DNA of 6,512 nucleotides from Deltaproteobacteria bacterium (GCA_016193165.1 JACPST010000109.1:1-6512), one strand, 5' to 3'. Numbered from the stretch's first letter, positions 1 to 6,512 are shown. The notes: generated by a model from the sequence alone, not told the origin. Made by a program: numbers and translations.

Positions 1-444
1 AGATCTTTCATCTGCCCAATTGGTAACGTCATCGTTTCCGCCCCCCACCCCATCCTGCCCGTTAGAAGACAAGTCGTAATCTCCCGTATTGTGTACTCCC
101 GGGCAGGCATAAACGTATTCCCTTCCCCAGGGATCTTTGGGAACGTCTTTTTTCTTTAAATACCCTCCAGAGGGATAATTTTCCGGAACATTTCCAACCG
201 TCGGCGGCTGAAGGAGAGCATGGAGACCTTGTTCGGTGGTGGGATAAAAATCATTGTCTGTTTTGTAGAGTTCCAATGCTTGTTCAAAATTCTTAATCTG
301 AGTTTTGGTTGCGTTAATCCGGGCCTTGCCCACATAACCTCCCACTTGTGTGAAGGCCAGGGTGGCAAAAATAGCAATAATCGTCATCGTGACGATAATT
401 TCAATGAGCGTAATCCCTTTTGCGTTTCCTAAAATATGTTTCAT
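1..444 (-). CDS. gspG: Type II secretion major pseudopilin GspG (3' end cut by window)
   Basis: GspG is the main subunit of the periplasmic pseudopilus. The 148 visible residues (open frame to the left edge, no stop) begin MKHILGNAKG, a short basic prepilin leader. Prepilin peptidase should cut after Gly10, giving a mature protein starting ITLIEI with Glu at +5. A hydrophobic helix follows (about 11-34). The C-terminal domain has the GspG hallmarks: DFYPTTEQGL (65-74), KDPWGREYVY (103-112), GDYDL (121-125), and the acidic/Gly loop of residues 128-139 that corresponds to the calcium-binding region of characterised GspG. The closing TNW (141-143) is near the normal C-terminus, so few codons are probably missing. 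Unusual points are Ile instead of Phe at +1, no Gly at +14, no Pro at +22, and a lone Cys114. The gene follows gspF by 39 nt and has a strong ribosome binding site. Confidence 0.95.
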   Translation of the reverse strand, partial: MKHILGNAKGITLIEIIVTMTIIAIFATLAFTQVGGYVGKARINATKTQIKNFEQALELYKTDNDFYPTTEQGLHALLQPPTVGNVPENYPSGGYLKKKDVPKDPWGREYVYACPGVHNTGDYDLSSNGQDGVGGGNDDVTNWADERS

Positions 445-449
445 GTCAG

Positions 450-456
450 CTCCTTT
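450..456 (-). promoter_or_regulatory. Strong ribosome binding site of gspG
   Basis: The minus strand reads AAAGGAG, then the 5-nt spacer CTGAC, then the gspG ATG. This is the best Shine-Dalgarno match in the window and fits the need for far more major pseudopilin than of the other components. It fixes the gspG start at 444. Confidence 0.85.
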
Positions 457-458
457 CA

Positions 459-484
459 AGAACGTGTCCCGCGGGACGTGTCCC
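459..484 (-). repeat. Tandem short inverted repeat between gspF and gspG
   Basis: On the minus strand two copies of GGGACACGT stand 14 nt apart (484-476 and 470-462). The first copy continues into a small inverted repeat, GGGAC-AC-GTCCC. A perfect 12-bp palindrome, GTCCCGCGGGAC, covers 466-477. The central GTCCC can pair with the GGGAC on either side, giving mutually exclusive hairpins with very small loops. The second unit can fold on its own only with G-U pairs. The element overlaps the first base of the gspF stop codon and ends just upstream of the gspG ribosome binding site. It looks like a REP-type intergenic palindrome or an RNA processing or stability element; no T-run follows, so it is not an intrinsic terminator. 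Confidence 0.6.
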
Positions 485-1707
485 TAGCTACTTGCGATAT
501 TGTTTAAGTTTAAGATGGGCAACAACACAGCCATTACTATAATCCCAACGCCTAATCCCATCAACAAAATCATCACAGGTTCCAAAAGCTGGGTGAGAGC
601 CGTAATCGTGGTATTGACTTCATTATCATAGGCATCCGAAATCGTATTGAGCATGGATTCCAGCTCTCCTGTTTTTTCGCCAATCGAAATCATGTGGGTG
701 ACAATAGCTGGAAATTCTCCGCTTTCCCGCAACGGTTGAGCAATCGATTGTCCTTCTGTAATATTTTCTCGGGCTTTAACAAGCGCTTCTCGAATAAGAG
801 TATTGTCGACGACATTTTTAACAATATCCATCGCCGCAAGAAGAGGAACTCCTCCTTTGAGAAGGGTCGAAAGAGTGCTTGTGAACCTCGATACTGAAAT
901 CATTCGAACCAGTTTTCCAACAATAGGAAGTTTTAAAAGGGTGGCATCTAGTTTTCGTTTCCCTTTTTCTGTGGCTGAGAATTTTTTAAAAAGTGTATAG
1001 AGAAGAAAAATGCCTAGAGCGACCAGATACCAATAATATCGGAGAGCATCGCTGATTCCAATGACGATACGGGTAATCAAAGGCAGCGCTTGTTCCATCT
1101 CAGAAAAAATTTGTGTAATTTGGGGAATAACAAATATGAAAAGACCTGTAATGATGGCTGTTCCCACAAGTGTCATGAGGAGTGGATACATCATGGCCCC
1201 CATGACCTTGTTTCTGAGCTTCACGGAAGACTCCGTAAACTCTGCTAAGCGCAACAGTACGGTGTCTAAGGTTCCCGCAGTTTCCCCCGCTTTGACCATA
1301 TTAATGTAAAGATTTGAAAAAACTTCAGGATGTTTTCCAAGGGCAGAGGCCAAAGAAGAGCCTTCATTCACTTGTTCTCTAACTTCGGTCATAATGAGTT
1401 TTAATCGTTCATTTTCCAATTGATCAGAAATGGCGATTAAAGCTTCCACGAGGGGAATATTGGCTTTGACGAGGGTTGCCAGCTGCCGGGTCATGATCGC
1501 CACATCCGTGATTTTGACGCGTTTAAAAAATTTAGTAACGCGAGTGACTTGAGTGGATTTTTCAACAGACGCCTTTTCCACAAGTTCGATGGGAAAGATT
1601 TCTTGCCGGCGAAGTTTGGCTCTGGCAATTTTTAGATTGTCGCCGTCAATTTTTCCTTTAATGTTTTTGCCATTCTTGTCCAACCCTTTGTAGTCAAATA
1701 CAGGCAT
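484..1707 (-). CDS. gspF: Type II secretion inner-membrane platform protein GspF
   Basis: GspF is the polytopic inner-membrane protein at the centre of the assembly platform, where it is thought to pass GspE motion to the pseudopilin subunits. The 407 residues start with the family-typical MPVFDYKGLDKNGKNIKG and contain two homologous T2SSF domains (about 68-191 and 271-393). Each has the internal signature: KAGETAGTLD (139-148) and SIGEKTGELE (341-350). Three membrane helices are visible, about 168-195 (after AMMYP), 222-240, and 376-398 (after LLEPVMILLM). Length matches the family's roughly 400 residues. The start at 1707 is 5 nt after the gspE stop, and the next in-frame methionine would remove the conserved N-terminus. 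PilC is the paralogue in type IV pili; the neighbours decide for GspF. Confidence 0.97.
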   Translation of the reverse strand: MPVFDYKGLDKNGKNIKGKIDGDNLKIARAKLRRQEIFPIELVEKASVEKSTQVTRVTKFFKRVKITDVAIMTRQLATLVKANIPLVEALIAISDQLENERLKLIMTEVREQVNEGSSLASALGKHPEVFSNLYINMVKAGETAGTLDTVLLRLAEFTESSVKLRNKVMGAMMYPLLMTLVGTAIITGLFIFVIPQITQIFSEMEQALPLITRIVIGISDALRYYWYLVALGIFLLYTLFKKFSATEKGKRKLDATLLKLPIVGKLVRMISVSRFTSTLSTLLKGGVPLLAAMDIVKNVVDNTLIREALVKARENITEGQSIAQPLRESGEFPAIVTHMISIGEKTGELESMLNTISDAYDNEVNTTITALTQLLEPVMILLMGLGVGIIVMAVLLPILNLNNIASS

Positions 1708-1724
1708 AGGTTTTAAATTTCAAC
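1708..1724 (-). other. gspE-gspF junction with no Shine-Dalgarno sequence
   Basis: On the minus strand the gspE TAA is followed by AACCT and then the gspF ATG, and the preceding bases (GTTGAAATT) hold no purine-rich anti-16S match. This start is therefore likely served by ribosomes finishing gspE and reinitiating, keeping GspE and GspF synthesis linked. That mechanism is inference; the absence of a site is seen directly. Confidence 0.5.
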
Positions 1725-3413
1725 TTGTGTGGCTCTTAAAATCTCCTCGATGGTTGTAATCCCTGAAAAGACTTTTGCAACCCCATCATCCCGAATGGTT
1801 TTCATGCCTTTTTGAATCGCTCTTTTTTTCAGATTTGAAGAATCTGTGCCGCTTAAAATCAGCTGACGAATTTCATCATCAACGACAAAAAGTTCTTTGA
1901 TGGAAGTTCTTCCCGAATATCCTGTTTTCATGCATTTTTCACAGCCTGTCTGAGAAGCCGAATAAATATTTTTTCCTTGGAATTGATCTAAAGAAAGTCC
2001 GAGTTCTTTTAATTCTTGAGGCGTGGGAATATATTCTTCTTTGCAAAACTTGCAAATTTTCCGAACGAGCCTTTGTCCAATAACTCCTAAAATAGAAGAA
2101 GAAACCAAAAAGGGTTCAACCCCCATATCCACAAGCCGTGTAATAGCTCCTGGAGCGTCATTGGTGTGAAGGGTTGAAAGTACCAAGTGGCCCGTGAGCG
2201 AAGCTTGAATAGAAATTTCAGCCGTTTCTAAGTCTCGGATTTCTCCCACCATCACCACATCGGGATCTTGTCTGAGAATAGCCCGTAAGCCTGCCGCAAA
2301 CGTTAAATTGATCTTAGGGTTTACAGGAATTTGCCCGACCCCTTTGAGTTGCATTTCCACCGGATCTTCGACGGTTAAAATATTAATTTCGACAGAATTG
2401 AGTCTGGAAAGGCACGCATAGAGGGTGGCCGTTTTTCCACTCCCGGTAGGGCCCGTCACAAGAATGATGCCATAGGCTTTATGAATCAGCTGATCTAGGG
2501 CTTCATAGACTTCTCCATCGAAACCTAAGTCTTTTAAATTTAAAATGACATTGCTTTTGTCTTGGAGCCTAAGCACGATGCGCTCTCCGTGGGAAATGGG
2601 CACCGTAGAAACCCGAATATCAATGTCTTTTCCAGCAATTTTAATTTTAATGCGGCCATCTTGGGGAAGTCTTTTTTCAGCAATGTTTAAATCCGACATG
2701 ACTTTAATCCGAGAGGTGATGCTATTTTGAAAAGCTTTGGGTGGTTTATAGACATCATATAAAATTCCGTCGATACGATAGCGTACTACCACTTCCCGTT
2801 CTTGAGGTTCGATGTGAATATCACTGGCTCGTTCTTTGACCGCGCGGAAAAGAAGGGAGTTAACTAAGCGAATGATGGGGGCTTCGTCACTGGCATCCAA
2901 AAGATCTTCGGGCTCTTCAAGTTCGTAGGAAAGATCCATTGTTTCTTCGCCAATTTCCGCAATAGTTTTTTGTTCTTTTTTTTCATAGACGCGGTTGATG
3001 GCATCTTTAATTTTGATGGGACTTGCAATGACCGGCTGAATGGGACTTCTTAAAATAATTCGCAAGTCATCCAAGACAGTCTGATTCAAAGGATTGGCAA
3101 TGGCGACCACGACACGATTGGCTTCTCGAACAATGGGGATGACCTCATTTTCACGAGCGTAGTTTATGGGGATTTTGTCTACCAATAGGGGGTCAATATC
3201 GTCACCCGGAATTTCTTGGTAGAAGGGCAGTCCCAGTTGAACGCTGAGAGCTTTTTGAATTTGTTCTGGAGAAAGATATCCTTGGTCAATGAGAATATCT
3301 CCGAGTTTTCCTCCTTTTTCTCGTTGAATAAGGAGAGCATCTTCCAGTTGTTTTTCACTTAAGGAAGTATGCTTGAGTAAAATTTCTCCTAATTTAGGTT
3401 TTTTGGAAGGCAT
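1713..3413 (-). CDS. gspE: Type II secretion assembly ATPase GspE
   Basis: GspE is the hexameric cytoplasmic ATPase that powers pseudopilus assembly through the GspL/GspF platform. The 566 residues show an N-terminal MshEN-type region (7-59) made of two 24-residue motifs 5 residues apart, an N1E-type domain (about 60-145), a linker, then the N2E and RecA-like ATPase domains. Visible catalytic elements are Walker A GPTGSGKT (321-328), an Asp box around ILTVEDPVE (345-353), Walker B within DPDVVMVGEIRD (383-394), and a His box SLTGHLVLSTLHTND (405-419). The tetracysteine zinc site typical of GspE is present as C454-x2-C457 and C491-x2-C494. All key residues are intact and length is in the normal range. 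PilB is a close paralogue, but the position between gspD and gspF and the absence of other pilus genes favour GspE. The stop is 5 nt before gspF. Confidence 0.97.
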   Translation of the reverse strand: MPSKKPKLGEILLKHTSLSEKQLEDALLIQREKGGKLGDILIDQGYLSPEQIQKALSVQLGLPFYQEIPGDDIDPLLVDKIPINYARENEVIPIVREANRVVVAIANPLNQTVLDDLRIILRSPIQPVIASPIKIKDAINRVYEKKEQKTIAEIGEETMDLSYELEEPEDLLDASDEAPIIRLVNSLLFRAVKERASDIHIEPQEREVVVRYRIDGILYDVYKPPKAFQNSITSRIKVMSDLNIAEKRLPQDGRIKIKIAGKDIDIRVSTVPISHGERIVLRLQDKSNVILNLKDLGFDGEVYEALDQLIHKAYGIILVTGPTGSGKTATLYACLSRLNSVEINILTVEDPVEMQLKGVGQIPVNPKINLTFAAGLRAILRQDPDVVMVGEIRDLETAEISIQASLTGHLVLSTLHTNDAPGAITRLVDMGVEPFLVSSSILGVIGQRLVRKICKFCKEEYIPTPQELKELGLSLDQFQGKNIYSASQTGCEKCMKTGYSGRTSIKELFVVDDEIRQLILSGTDSSNLKKRAIQKGMKTIRDDGVAKVFSGITTIEEILRATQVEI

Positions 3414-3418
3414 TCTTT

Positions 3419-5521
3419 TTACTCTCTTTTTTTCTCTTTTTGAGGAGGATTTAAATTATCCAGATAGGTTGTTTTCTTGTCGTGAGTGTCCGGATAATTT
3501 TTATCAATAAACTCCTGACGCTCTTTAATCTTTTGGTCAAACAGTTTTCTAAAATCTCCATATTGTTTAATAATGGTGGGTGTTAAAAGCAAAAGCAGAT
3601 TTGTTTTTACCATTTCTTTATTGGTGCTTTTAAAAAGCCACCCCAGAATGGGAATATCCCCCAGCAGGGGAACTTTACTGGTCGTCTCATTGACATTATC
3701 TCTCAGCAGGCCCCCGATGACAACGGTGTCTTGGTCTTGAACGAGGACGGTTGTTTTCATGGCGCGTTTGGTTGAAGCAAACGTTTGCCCTTCAAGACCC
3801 GAGGGAGGTTTTCGGTTTGATATATCTTCAATGGTTTCATCAATGGCCAACCGAACCAAGCTTGATACCTCATTAATTTGGGGTTTAATTTTGAGTTTGA
3901 GTCCAATATCTTCCCTTGAAATATTGGTTTGAATAACGCCAGTGCTGGTGGTCGAAGTTCCGGAGCTGGTTGGAATTTTTTCAGAAACTTGAATTTCTGA
4001 TTCTTCATTATCCAGGGCTAAAATTTGAGGAGCAGATAAGAGATTTGAATTAGAGTCACTGGCTAGGGCGCGTACTAAAGCGGTGGCATTAGGAATCTTT
4101 ACGATTTGACCATTAGGGAGTGTGATGGAAGTAGAGCCTTTTGTGACAAATCCTAAAACCCCGCTTCCTGTGGGAGTGAGGAATTTGGTTGGATCGATTA
4201 TAATATCTATCGTATTGGGCGTGGTGCCAGAAAACCCCCCGACGAGTCCATTTTTAAACCCGGGAGCCGGAACTCCTGCCGTATAGGAGATTCCCAAAGT
4301 TTTAGATTTTGAGACGGAAACTTCTAGGATATAGGCTTCCACATAGACTTGTTTTCTGGGGATATCAAGTTTTTGAATGACTGATTTTAACGTCTGAAAA
4401 TCTTGAAGAGAAGCTGTAATGACTAGAGAGTTTGTTTCTTTATCTCCGGTGAGTTTAATTTCACCTTCAAAATCCACAGGGCCTACTTGTGGAGATGTGC
4501 CCGGGGCAAAACTTGAGGGAGGTCTGGCGCCTCCCCGCCCCCCCACAATATTATTTAAGGTTTGAGCAATCTTTTCAGCTTCGGAATTTTGAAGGTAATA
4601 CACATGAATTTTTCCACCGCCGCCCACAGGTGTGTCTAATTTTGAAATGAGCTCTTTAATTTTGGAAATTCCTTGAGCGTTGGCTTTCACAATAAGGGAA
4701 TTACTTCTGGGATCTGGAATAATTTTGGAAATAGATTCGCCGCCCCCTCCTTCCATAGATCCGCCAAAAGGAGGAGGGGGAGCAAAACGGCCGCCTATTT
4801 GCTTTTTATCATCTCGATAGAAATTATTGATTTGATCTGCCACTTCTTTAGCTGACGCGTACTTAATTTTAAGAACAACCAATTGCTCTTCAAATCCTTT
4901 GATGTCGAGGTGGGTCACAATTTCAACAATGCGATTAATATTGGCGCCGGTGTCTGTAATAATGAGACTATTTGTGGGGTCATAGGCGACGAGGGAGCGA
5001 GGATTCACAATCCCTTGAAGAGCCCGTTGAATATCACCGGCGTTAATATATTTAAGGTGATAAATGCGGGTAATATAACCATCACTGGTTGGAGCATATT
5101 CTCCCGAATAAGTTTTTAAACTCATTTTTGTGGCTTCTTGAATCGGAACCACTTTTAAAAATTTTCCAACAGGGACAACGGTCAAATCATTCATCTCAAG
5201 AGCAGAAAGAAAAGCTCTGTAAGCTTCTTCAATCGTGACATCTTCTTGAGAGATAATCGTAATTTTTTTACGACCCAAATCGTCTTTGACAATAAAACTT
5301 TTTCCAGTGAGTTTGCTGATACTTTTGGTTACGGCTTCCAGCGTTTCATCCCGAAAATTGATACTTGTGACTTTGGGAGCGCTCTTGGGGCTTTCGGGTG
5401 CTTTTTCGTCAATAACAATTTCCCGCGCTTTTTCGGTTCCCGGTTTTTCGATATTTTCAACTTGGGCATATCCAGAGGAGGAGATGAGGAGTGATACCGC
5501 GATCCATTTTTTTATTTTCAT
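3419..5521 (-). CDS. gspD: Type II secretion outer-membrane secretin GspD
   Basis: GspD forms the multimeric outer-membrane channel through which folded exoproteins leave the periplasm. The 700 residues begin with a Sec signal peptide (MKIKKW then a hydrophobic stretch, likely cut after GYA at residue 19). Then follow N0 (about 52-126), N1 (about 150-208), N2 (about 213-297), N3 (about 303-387) and the secretin beta-barrel domain (about 388-652). The barrel contains the SNLLSAPQILALDNEE segment (about 493-508), the EDIGLKLKIKP segment (537-547) and the secretin signature VPLLGDIPILGWLF (617-630). A charged tail (653-700) follows. N2 and N3 each carry a Gly/Pro-rich insertion (about 243-263 and 327-348). 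There is no cysteine anywhere, so it is not itself a lipoprotein. An N0 domain, three further N domains and the gspC/gspE neighbours separate it from PilQ or type III secretins. The TAA stop is 5 nt before gspE. Confidence 0.97.
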   Translation of the reverse strand: MKIKKWIAVSLLISSSGYAQVENIEKPGTEKAREIVIDEKAPESPKSAPKVTSINFRDETLEAVTKSISKLTGKSFIVKDDLGRKKITIISQEDVTIEEAYRAFLSALEMNDLTVVPVGKFLKVVPIQEATKMSLKTYSGEYAPTSDGYITRIYHLKYINAGDIQRALQGIVNPRSLVAYDPTNSLIITDTGANINRIVEIVTHLDIKGFEEQLVVLKIKYASAKEVADQINNFYRDDKKQIGGRFAPPPPFGGSMEGGGGESISKIIPDPRSNSLIVKANAQGISKIKELISKLDTPVGGGGKIHVYYLQNSEAEKIAQTLNNIVGGRGGARPPSSFAPGTSPQVGPVDFEGEIKLTGDKETNSLVITASLQDFQTLKSVIQKLDIPRKQVYVEAYILEVSVSKSKTLGISYTAGVPAPGFKNGLVGGFSGTTPNTIDIIIDPTKFLTPTGSGVLGFVTKGSTSITLPNGQIVKIPNATALVRALASDSNSNLLSAPQILALDNEESEIQVSEKIPTSSGTSTTSTGVIQTNISREDIGLKLKIKPQINEVSSLVRLAIDETIEDISNRKPPSGLEGQTFASTKRAMKTTVLVQDQDTVVIGGLLRDNVNETTSKVPLLGDIPILGWLFKSTNKEMVKTNLLLLLTPTIIKQYGDFRKLFDQKIKERQEFIDKNYPDTHDKKTTYLDNLNPPQKEKKRE
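3422..3426 (-). promoter_or_regulatory. Weak ribosome binding site of gspE, inside the gspD 3' end
   Basis: The minus strand reads GAGAG directly before the gspD TAA stop, 8 nt from the gspE ATG, in an almost purely A/G stretch. It is the only Shine-Dalgarno-like sequence near this start. With a 5-nt gap between stop and start, gspE translation is probably partly coupled to gspD (inference). Confidence 0.4.
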
Positions 5522-5525
5522 AAGT

Positions 5526-5532
5526 CCCCCTT
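5526..5532 (-). promoter_or_regulatory. Ribosome binding site of gspD
   Basis: Read on the minus strand, AAGGGGG lies 4 nt upstream of the gspD ATG inside the 22-nt gspC-gspD gap. It supports the start at 5521, which also gives a well-formed signal peptide. Confidence 0.7.
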
Positions 5533-5543
5533 TTATTTACCGT

Positions 5544-6512
5544 TCATTTAATCGTATAATTATTACTGATCAGCTGTCCATTTCGATCCATATCTAAAGA
5601 AATATCAGAGGCGCTTGAAATGGCCCCGTAAAACTCGAGCGCCTTGGCAGGGCTGTCGAGCTCAATGCCATTGACACGCAAGATGACATCTCCACTTAGA
5701 ATCCCGAGTTTTTCATAAATGGATCCTGGCCGGATTGAAAAAATACGAAATCCTTTAATTTTTCCATCGACAACGTTGGGTACAGCTCTAGCCTGGGTTA
5801 AAATTTCATTGGGATTGGCCAAAGAAGATTCCAGCGCTCCTCGATCAATGACAAAGCGTCCTTCCCCTGCTTGTCTGATGCCTGCCCCCATATCGACAGA
5901 AGGCCCGCTTGGAGTTGCTGAAGTCAAGCCTTTGGACTCTTCTCGGATTTCAACAAATTCAAAAGTGCCTGACTCGACATTTTGAAAATAAACTTTATAA
6001 GGTTCTACTTTAAATACTTTGGCTTTTTTGACAATGATATCTCCGACTTGATACGACTCTGTTTGGTTCATTCCCTTATCTTTAATCGCGGCGACCGATC
6101 TCTTGGGATCTGAAAGAATGATGGTGCCTACGAGTTCCAGGGGTAGGGATGTCGGAATGGCGCCTGCTTCGTCAAGTCCCGCGCCTTTGGCATGTTCCGT
6201 GATAAACGCATCTTCTTCTGGAGCTTTGGGATTAAAAATATTTCTCTTGGTAATGACGTTGAGTTGTTCTTTCGTAGGGTAAATAATTTTAGGAACTGCG
6301 GCAACAGGTTGAATCACATGAGCTCTTTCTTTTTTTGTCGGGCCTTGAATTTTTTGATCTAAAAAATTAACCGCGATATTGGAAGCGCTTTTAGCAATGA
6401 GAAAAATGATGAAAAGATGGAGTATCCAGGCATACTTTTGGATGGTAGTAAAATCCCAAGAAATATGACTTAAACGATCTAAGAAAAGGCGAAAGTCTAG
6501 TTTTGGCGCCAT
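5544..6512 (-). CDS. gspC: Type II secretion inner-membrane connector protein GspC (HR + PDZ)
   Basis: GspC is a bitopic inner-membrane protein that links the T2SS assembly platform to the secretin: its periplasmic HR domain contacts the GspD N0 domain. The 322 residues show a short cytoplasmic N-terminus (about 1-25), one membrane helix (about 27-48, with the run LHLFIIFLIA), an HR region (about 85-190, opening with the family-typical ITKRNIFNPK and containing ELVGTIIL), a Ser/Gly-rich linker (about 191-217), and a C-terminal PDZ domain (about 222-318) with GFRIFSIRPGS and the GDVILRVNG core. Length is usual for the family. The ATG is the last codon of the window, so an upstream in-frame start cannot be excluded, but the short cytoplasmic tail before the helix fits this one. 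The TGA stop lies 22 nt before gspD, consistent with an operon. The domain order plus the secretin neighbour make GspC much likelier than another PDZ protein. Confidence 0.93.
   Translation of the reverse strand: MAPKLDFRLFLDRLSHISWDFTTIQKYAWILHLFIIFLIAKSASNIAVNFLDQKIQGPTKKERAHVIQPVAAVPKIIYPTKEQLNVITKRNIFNPKAPEEDAFITEHAKGAGLDEAGAIPTSLPLELVGTIILSDPKRSVAAIKDKGMNQTESYQVGDIIVKKAKVFKVEPYKVYFQNVESGTFEFVEIREESKGLTSATPSGPSVDMGAGIRQAGEGRFVIDRGALESSLANPNEILTQARAVPNVVDGKIKGFRIFSIRPGSIYEKLGILSGDVILRVNGIELDSPAKALEFYGAISSASDISLDMDRNGQLISNNYTIK

Noticed and set aside
156..377. Open frame of 73 codons on the minus strand overlapping gspG
   Set aside because: It runs in a different frame from the clear pseudopilin reading frame, which is open from 444 to the window edge and matches GspG along its length.
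466..477. GC-rich palindrome as an intrinsic terminator after gspF
   Set aside because: The transcript continues ACGTTCTTGAAAGG with no U-run, the loop would be too small for a standard terminator hairpin, and the next operon gene starts within 40 nt.
487..560. Possible internal promoter for gspG in the gspF 3' end
   Set aside because: Reading the minus strand, there are loose TTGTTG and CAATAT-like hexamers but no convincing spacing or match, and AT-rich coding sequence gives such hits by chance.
3757..4008. Open frame of 83 codons on the minus strand inside gspD
   Set aside because: It is an out-of-frame shadow within the conserved secretin barrel region, with no start signal and no recognisable product.
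1713..5521. Type IV pilus genes (PilQ/PilB) instead of T2SS
   Set aside because: The secretin has the N0-N1-N2-N3 layout of GspD and follows a GspC with HR and PDZ domains, and the pseudopilin has GspG-type C-terminal motifs, so a pilus assignment does not fit.
5286..5597. Open frame of 103 codons on the plus strand
   Set aside because: It lies antisense over the gspD 5' end and the gspC-gspD gap, shows no recognisable domain, and the opposite strand codes for an unmistakable secretin signal peptide and N0 domain.

Overview
The window is a compact, single-strand run of type II secretion system (T2SS, general secretory pathway) core genes. All are on the minus strand and transcribed from right to left in the canonical order gspC-gspD-gspE-gspF-gspG. 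They encode a complete-looking inner-membrane PDZ connector (GspC), outer-membrane secretin (GspD), cytoplasmic assembly ATPase (GspE) and polytopic platform protein (GspF). The fifth gene, the major pseudopilin (GspG), runs off the left edge probably only a few codons before its end. No frameshift, mobile element, RNA gene or CRISPR array is visible.

Layout: gspC occupies 5544-6512, and its ATG is the last three bases of the window, so upstream context is unseen. gspD is 3419-5521, gspE 1713-3413, gspF 484-1707, and gspG from 444 to the left edge. Gaps are 22, 5, 5 and 39 nt, so the five genes are almost certainly one transcriptional unit. No promoter or intrinsic terminator can be supported inside it. 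The only non-coding stretch with structure is the 39-nt gspF-gspG gap, which holds a GC-rich tandem inverted repeat followed by the best Shine-Dalgarno site in the window. The remaining components (minor pseudopilins GspH-K, assembly proteins GspL/M, prepilin peptidase) are not here and may lie beyond the left edge or elsewhere.

How they work together (established for the family): GspE hydrolyses ATP at the inner membrane and, with GspF, drives polymerisation of GspG into a periplasmic pseudopilus. The pseudopilus pushes folded exoproteins through the GspD secretin channel, and GspC couples the inner-membrane platform to the GspD N-domains.

Organism: a secretin plus pseudopilin system implies a diderm (Gram-negative) bacterium. 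The proteobacterial C-D-E-F-G order, a GspC with HR and PDZ domains, moderately AT-rich DNA and lysine/isoleucine-rich proteins suggest an uncultured deltaproteobacterial or Bdellovibrionota-like lineage. That placement is inference only.

I do not see an undescribed system here. The points worth a second look are a pseudopilin lacking both helix-breaking residues, a GspE N-terminus with a textbook-spaced but Lys-substituted c-di-GMP-type motif pair, Gly/Pro-rich loops in the secretin, and the tandem palindromic element before gspG.
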